From the NCBI GenBank assembly GCA_021029595.1, contig JAJJOY010000002.1:124001-188000 (forward strand): a DNA stretch of 64,000 nucleotides, written 5' to 3'. This stretch comes from Hominenteromicrobium mulieris. Lineage in GTDB: Bacteria > Bacillota > Clostridia > Oscillospirales > Acutalibacteraceae. The stretch's first letter is position 1, and each line of letters starts with the position of its first letter. The notes beneath the pieces were generated by a model. That model had not been told where the DNA came from, did not search any database, and was given only the letters and a program-made list of their open reading frames with translations. Positions 61,372 to 64,000 of this stretch are shown piece by piece. A program made the position numbers and the translations under genes.

Positions 61372-62145
61372 ATGATCTTAGCCATCGATATCGGCAACAC
61401 CAACATTGTCATCGGCTGCTGTGCCGATGGACAGGTCATTTTCCGCGAACGCGTCTCCACAAACCCCACCGCAACGGTGCTCGAATATGCCGCCATGCTC
61501 AAAATGGCGTTTGATATGAACCGCGCAGACATCACTGCGGTTGACGGCGCGATTCTCTCGTCCGTCGTCCCGGCCGTCACGCTCACCATGCGCGACGCGG
61601 TGCACAAATACCTGCACCTCACGCCGCTCGTCGTCGGCCCCGGCATCAAAACCGGCCTGCGCATCCACATCGATAATCCCGCCCAGCTCGGCAGCGACCT
61701 CGTCGTGGACGCCGTCGCGGGCATCCATCACTATCCCCTCCCGCAGATCATTATCGATATGGGTACCGCCACCACCGTCTCCGTTCTGGATGCGGAGGGC
61801 GGATACCGCGGCGGCATGATTCTGCCGGGTGTGGCCGTCTCGCACGATGCCCTCGCAAGCCGCACCGCGCAGCTGCCGAAGGTCGCGTTCGAGCTGCCGA
61901 AGCATACCATCGGCACAAATTCCGTAGATTGCCTCAAAAGCGGCCTGCTCTACGGCAACGCCGGCGCACTGGACGGCCTCATCGACCGCATCAACGCGGA
62001 ATTAAACACCCCCTGCACGGTCGTCGCAACCGGCGGACTCTCCTCCGTCATCGCGCCCCTTTGCCGCAACAAGATCATCTTAGATGACGACCTGCTCCTC
62101 AAAGGGCTCTCCATCCTCTTTGAAAAAAACAAACCGAAAAACTGA
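61372..62145 (+). CDS. coaX: Type III pantothenate kinase
   Basis: A 257-residue CoaX of the ASKHA fold, which phosphorylates pantothenate in the first step of CoA synthesis. Seen: the phosphate motif DIGNTNIVIG at the N-terminus, GSDLVVDAVAGIHHYP (~residue 103) and the second phosphate motif IDMGTATTVSV (~126), with GGMILPGVAVSHDAL. AAAAGGAGG ribosome site. It is co-transcribed with the PanT-like gene and ends at a strong terminator. Confidence 0.95.
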   Translation: MILAIDIGNTNIVIGCCADGQVIFRERVSTNPTATVLEYAAMLKMAFDMNRADITAVDGAILSSVVPAVTLTMRDAVHKYLHLTPLVVGPGIKTGLRIHIDNPAQLGSDLVVDAVAGIHHYPLPQIIIDMGTATTVSVLDAEGGYRGGMILPGVAVSHDALASRTAQLPKVAFELPKHTIGTNSVDCLKSGLLYGNAGALDGLIDRINAELNTPCTVVATGGLSSVIAPLCRNKIILDDDLLLKGLSILFEKNKPKN

Positions 62146-62180
62146 AGACGCCCCGGCGCTTCAAGTCAATACAATACACA

Positions 62181-62219
62181 CAAAAAGCACGCAGATTTTT
62201 ATGCTCTGCGTGCTTTTTT
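62181..62219. terminator. Bidirectional terminator between coaX and the NUDIX gene
   Basis: Ten-bp perfect stem AGCACGCAGA/TCTGCGTGCT with T-runs on both outer sides (TTTTTTA on plus, TTTTTG on minus), serving the convergent coaX and NUDIX genes. Confidence 0.9.
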
Positions 62220-62227
62220 ATGTCCGT

Positions 62228-62662
62228 TTATACGCCGAACCCCCGTCTTTCCGCCTCCTTTAAAAGTGCCGGCTGAATTTCCGGGTACGTCTGGTTTTGC
62301 GGCAGAGCGTCGCATAATACAATTTTCTCCATCTCGCTGTGTATCTCCCCAAACGATGCGATTTCCGCATAAAACAGCCCGCCGAACGATTCTTCACCCG
62401 TCTCGTTCACGCGCGTTTTGCCCGTCACGGAGTACACGCAGATCGGACGAATCTCAAATTTCACCGCACCCGTTTCTTCCATAAGCTCGCGCTTCGCCGT
62501 CTCTGCAATCGCCTCGCCCATCTCTCTGTGCCCGCCCGGAAACTCCAGCGTCTCGCGCTCCTTGTGCTTACAAAACACCCATTTTCCGTCATGCTTCGCA
62601 ATAACAACCGCAAAACGCAGCAGCTCGTCTTTCACATCTTCGTAAAACTTAACCGCCAACAT
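62228..62662 (-). CDS. NUDIX hydrolase
   Basis: A 144-residue NUDIX enzyme. The full box GGHREMGEAIAETAKRELMEETGA (residues ~45-68; G-x5-E-x7-REUxEExGU) is intact, so it should hydrolyse a nucleoside-diphosphate-linked substrate. The substrate is unknown; similarity to 8-oxo-dGTPase-like proteins is not specific. I start at the ATG at 62662 because GGGGGTG precedes it. Confidence 0.9.
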   Translation of the reverse strand: MLAVKFYEDVKDELLRFAVVIAKHDGKWVFCKHKERETLEFPGGHREMGEAIAETAKRELMEETGAVKFEIRPICVYSVTGKTRVNETGEESFGGLFYAEIASFGEIHSEMEKIVLCDALPQNQTYPEIQPALLKEAERRGFGV

Positions 62663-62726
62663 AAAACACCCCCGAATTTTCACGCTCTCTCGTCAATCGT
62701 TGTCAAAAGTTTTGCTCAACGCAACC

Positions 62727-64000
62727 TCACTTCTTCCTCCGATCCGCCTTCCACGCTTCAATCCGCCGCAGTCGCTCCTTCACCCTTGCTTCGCTGCCCT
62801 GTTCCGTCGGTCTGTAATACTTCTTTCCGGCAAGCGAATCCGGCAAGCACTGCATCGCGGTCAGCTTTTCCGCCGTATCGTGCGCATATTCGTACCCCTC
62901 GCCGTAATGCAGCTCCTTCATAAGCTTTGTTGGCGCATTGCGGATGACGAGCGGCACCGGCTCGGAGAGCATTTTCTGTGCGTCCTTTTTCGCGCTCTCA
63001 TACGCCACATACAGCGCGTTTGATTTCGGCGCCATCGACAAATACACCACGGCGTGCGTCAAATTCACCGAGCACTCCGGCATACCGATAAAATGGCTCG
63101 CCTGATACGCCGCCACGGCGATCTCCAGTGCGCGGCTGTCCGCCATGCCCACGTCCTCGCTCGCGAATCGAATGAGCCGCCGCGCCACATACAGCGGGTC
63201 TTCGCCCGCCTCCAGCATACGCGAAAGCCAGTAGACCGCCGCATCCGGGTCGCTGTTGCGCATCGATTTGTGCAGCGCCGAGATGATGTTGTAGTGCTCC
63301 TCGCCGGTTTTATCGTACAAAAGCGACTTGCGGCTGATGCACTGCTCCAACGTCTCCATCGTCACGGTCGTCTTGTCGCCCTCTCGGTGCCCGTTCAAAA
63401 CGACCATCTCCAGCGTTCCCAGCGCCGTTCGCGCGTCACCGTTTGCAAACGCTGCAAGCATTTTCAACATCTCATCGGTGATTTCCACCGTCTGGTTACC
63501 GAAGCCGCGCGGGTCTTTGATTGCGCGCTTCATCAGCTCCACAAGCTCATCCTCGGAAAGTGCCTGCAAAACGAACACCTTGCAGCGCGACAAAAGTGCG
63601 GCGTTCACCTCAAACGAGGGGTTCTCTGTCGTCGCACCGATAAGCACGATGCTGCCCTTTTCCACAAACGGCAAAAACGCGTCCTGCTGCGCCTTATTAA
63701 AGCGGTGGATTTCGTCGATAAACAGCAGTGTGCGCTCACCCATACGATGGTTCTGCTCCGCCTCGCTCATCACGCCGCGAATTTCCTTGATGCCGCTCGT
63801 CACGGCGCTGAAATTGATGAAATTCGCCTTCGTCCGCGCCGCAATGATCTGCGCCAGCGTCGTTTTACCCACGCCCGGCGGCCCCCAGAAAATCATGGAA
63901 GACACGCGGTCTTCTTCAATCAGCTGCCGCAGCACCTTGCCCTTGCCGAGCAAATGGCGCTGCCCCGCAAATTCCTCCAGCGTCCGCGGCCGCATCCGCG
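62727..64000 (-). CDS. rarA: Replication-associated recombination protein RarA (MgsA), N-terminus outside window
   Basis: At least 424 residues of an AAA+ clamp-loader-like ATPase that acts at stalled forks. Seen: MRPRTLEEFAGQRHLLGKG, Walker A WGPPGVGKTTLAQI, Walker B TLLFIDEIHRFNKAQQD, sensor GATTENPSFEVNAALLSR and the C-terminal tetramerisation domain. The frame is open to base 64,000 and the family normally has about ten residues before MRPRTL, so the true start is beyond the window. Confidence 0.95.
   Translation of the reverse strand, partial: RMRPRTLEEFAGQRHLLGKGKVLRQLIEEDRVSSMIFWGPPGVGKTTLAQIIAARTKANFINFSAVTSGIKEIRGVMSEAEQNHRMGERTLLFIDEIHRFNKAQQDAFLPFVEKGSIVLIGATTENPSFEVNAALLSRCKVFVLQALSEDELVELMKRAIKDPRGFGNQTVEITDEMLKMLAAFANGDARTALGTLEMVVLNGHREGDKTTVTMETLEQCISRKSLLYDKTGEEHYNIISALHKSMRNSDPDAAVYWLSRMLEAGEDPLYVARRLIRFASEDVGMADSRALEIAVAAYQASHFIGMPECSVNLTHAVVYLSMAPKSNALYVAYESAKKDAQKMLSEPVPLVIRNAPTKLMKELHYGEGYEYAHDTAEKLTAMQCLPDSLAGKKYYRPTEQGSEARVKERLRRIEAWKADRRKK

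Overview
The window shows an integrative and conjugative element (ICE) of the Tn1549/CTn family lying against the 3' end of a chromosomal lysS gene in a Clostridia genome, probably Ruminococcaceae/Oscillospiraceae. The assignment rests on an MPF-FATA type secretion set (VirD4, Maff2, VirB6-like, PrgI, VirB4, CHAP hydrolase), a MobP-type relaxase with MobC, a sortase B with a Cna-B adhesin, ParAB, and GC-richer chromosomal flanks (lysS, greA, a ferredoxin-like membrane protein, a PanT-like S component with coaX, a NUDIX hydrolase, rarA). The ICE integrase is not in the window and presumably lies left of base 1. Almost every ICE gene is on the minus strand.

Layout. Bases 1-7.9 kb hold a tightly packed minus-strand run of about 17 small cargo genes (GyrI-like, GNAT, VOC, DUF3788, DUF3795, DUF4177, SRPBCC, flavin reductase, lipoprotein, zinc ribbons, an ABC exporter), apparently one transcript from a consensus promoter next to an Xre-type autoregulator. 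8-10.5 kb holds a SLOG protein, an Xre regulator and a PadR/HAAS pair. 10.6-24.3 kb is the conjugation core, ending at a hairpin-rich oriT candidate upstream of the mobC operon. 24.3-27.0 kb holds YodL, TOPRIM and DUF3848 accessory proteins. 27.1-28.8 kb holds two small cargo units (a zinc-ribbon Xre regulator and an alpha/beta hydrolase) bounded by repeated promoter and terminator blocks.

28.8-44.8 kb is one giant gene for an ArdC-like/MutS-I-like/methylase/SNF2 polyprotein of about 2,800 residues, split by a 7.57 kb nested mobilizable element (IME). The IME has the gene order of Tn4451: a large serine recombinase (tnpX-like), tnpV, cargo, a RepA-like ATPase at the tnpY position, a MobV relaxase (tnpZ-like) and tnpW. 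An ECF sigma/anti-sigma pair occupies the slot that catP has in Tn4451. The split leaves a 9-bp shared core at both ends and both halves keep frame across it. A 38/40 inverted repeat brackets the cargo-repA-mob block. A second tnpV homologue, with a strong ribosome binding site, is overprinted in another frame inside the N-terminal half of the giant gene; this is the most unusual feature of the window.

44.8-56.7 kb carries small ICE proteins, the 1,418-residue thioester/Cna-B adhesin, a lipoprotein, ParB/ParA with GAGATAG iterons and a structured leader, a protein with five zinc-ribbon repeats, and a MerR regulator with a classic 19-bp-spacer operator.

56.9-64 kb is chromosomal. The last ~150 codons of lysS (a MetRS-C-like tRNA-binding domain) have a clearly lower-GC composition than the rest of the gene, so the ICE boundary may lie inside lysS near 57,370, with the ICE supplying the 3' end. 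Family names are from recognition of the translated sequence; no database search was run.
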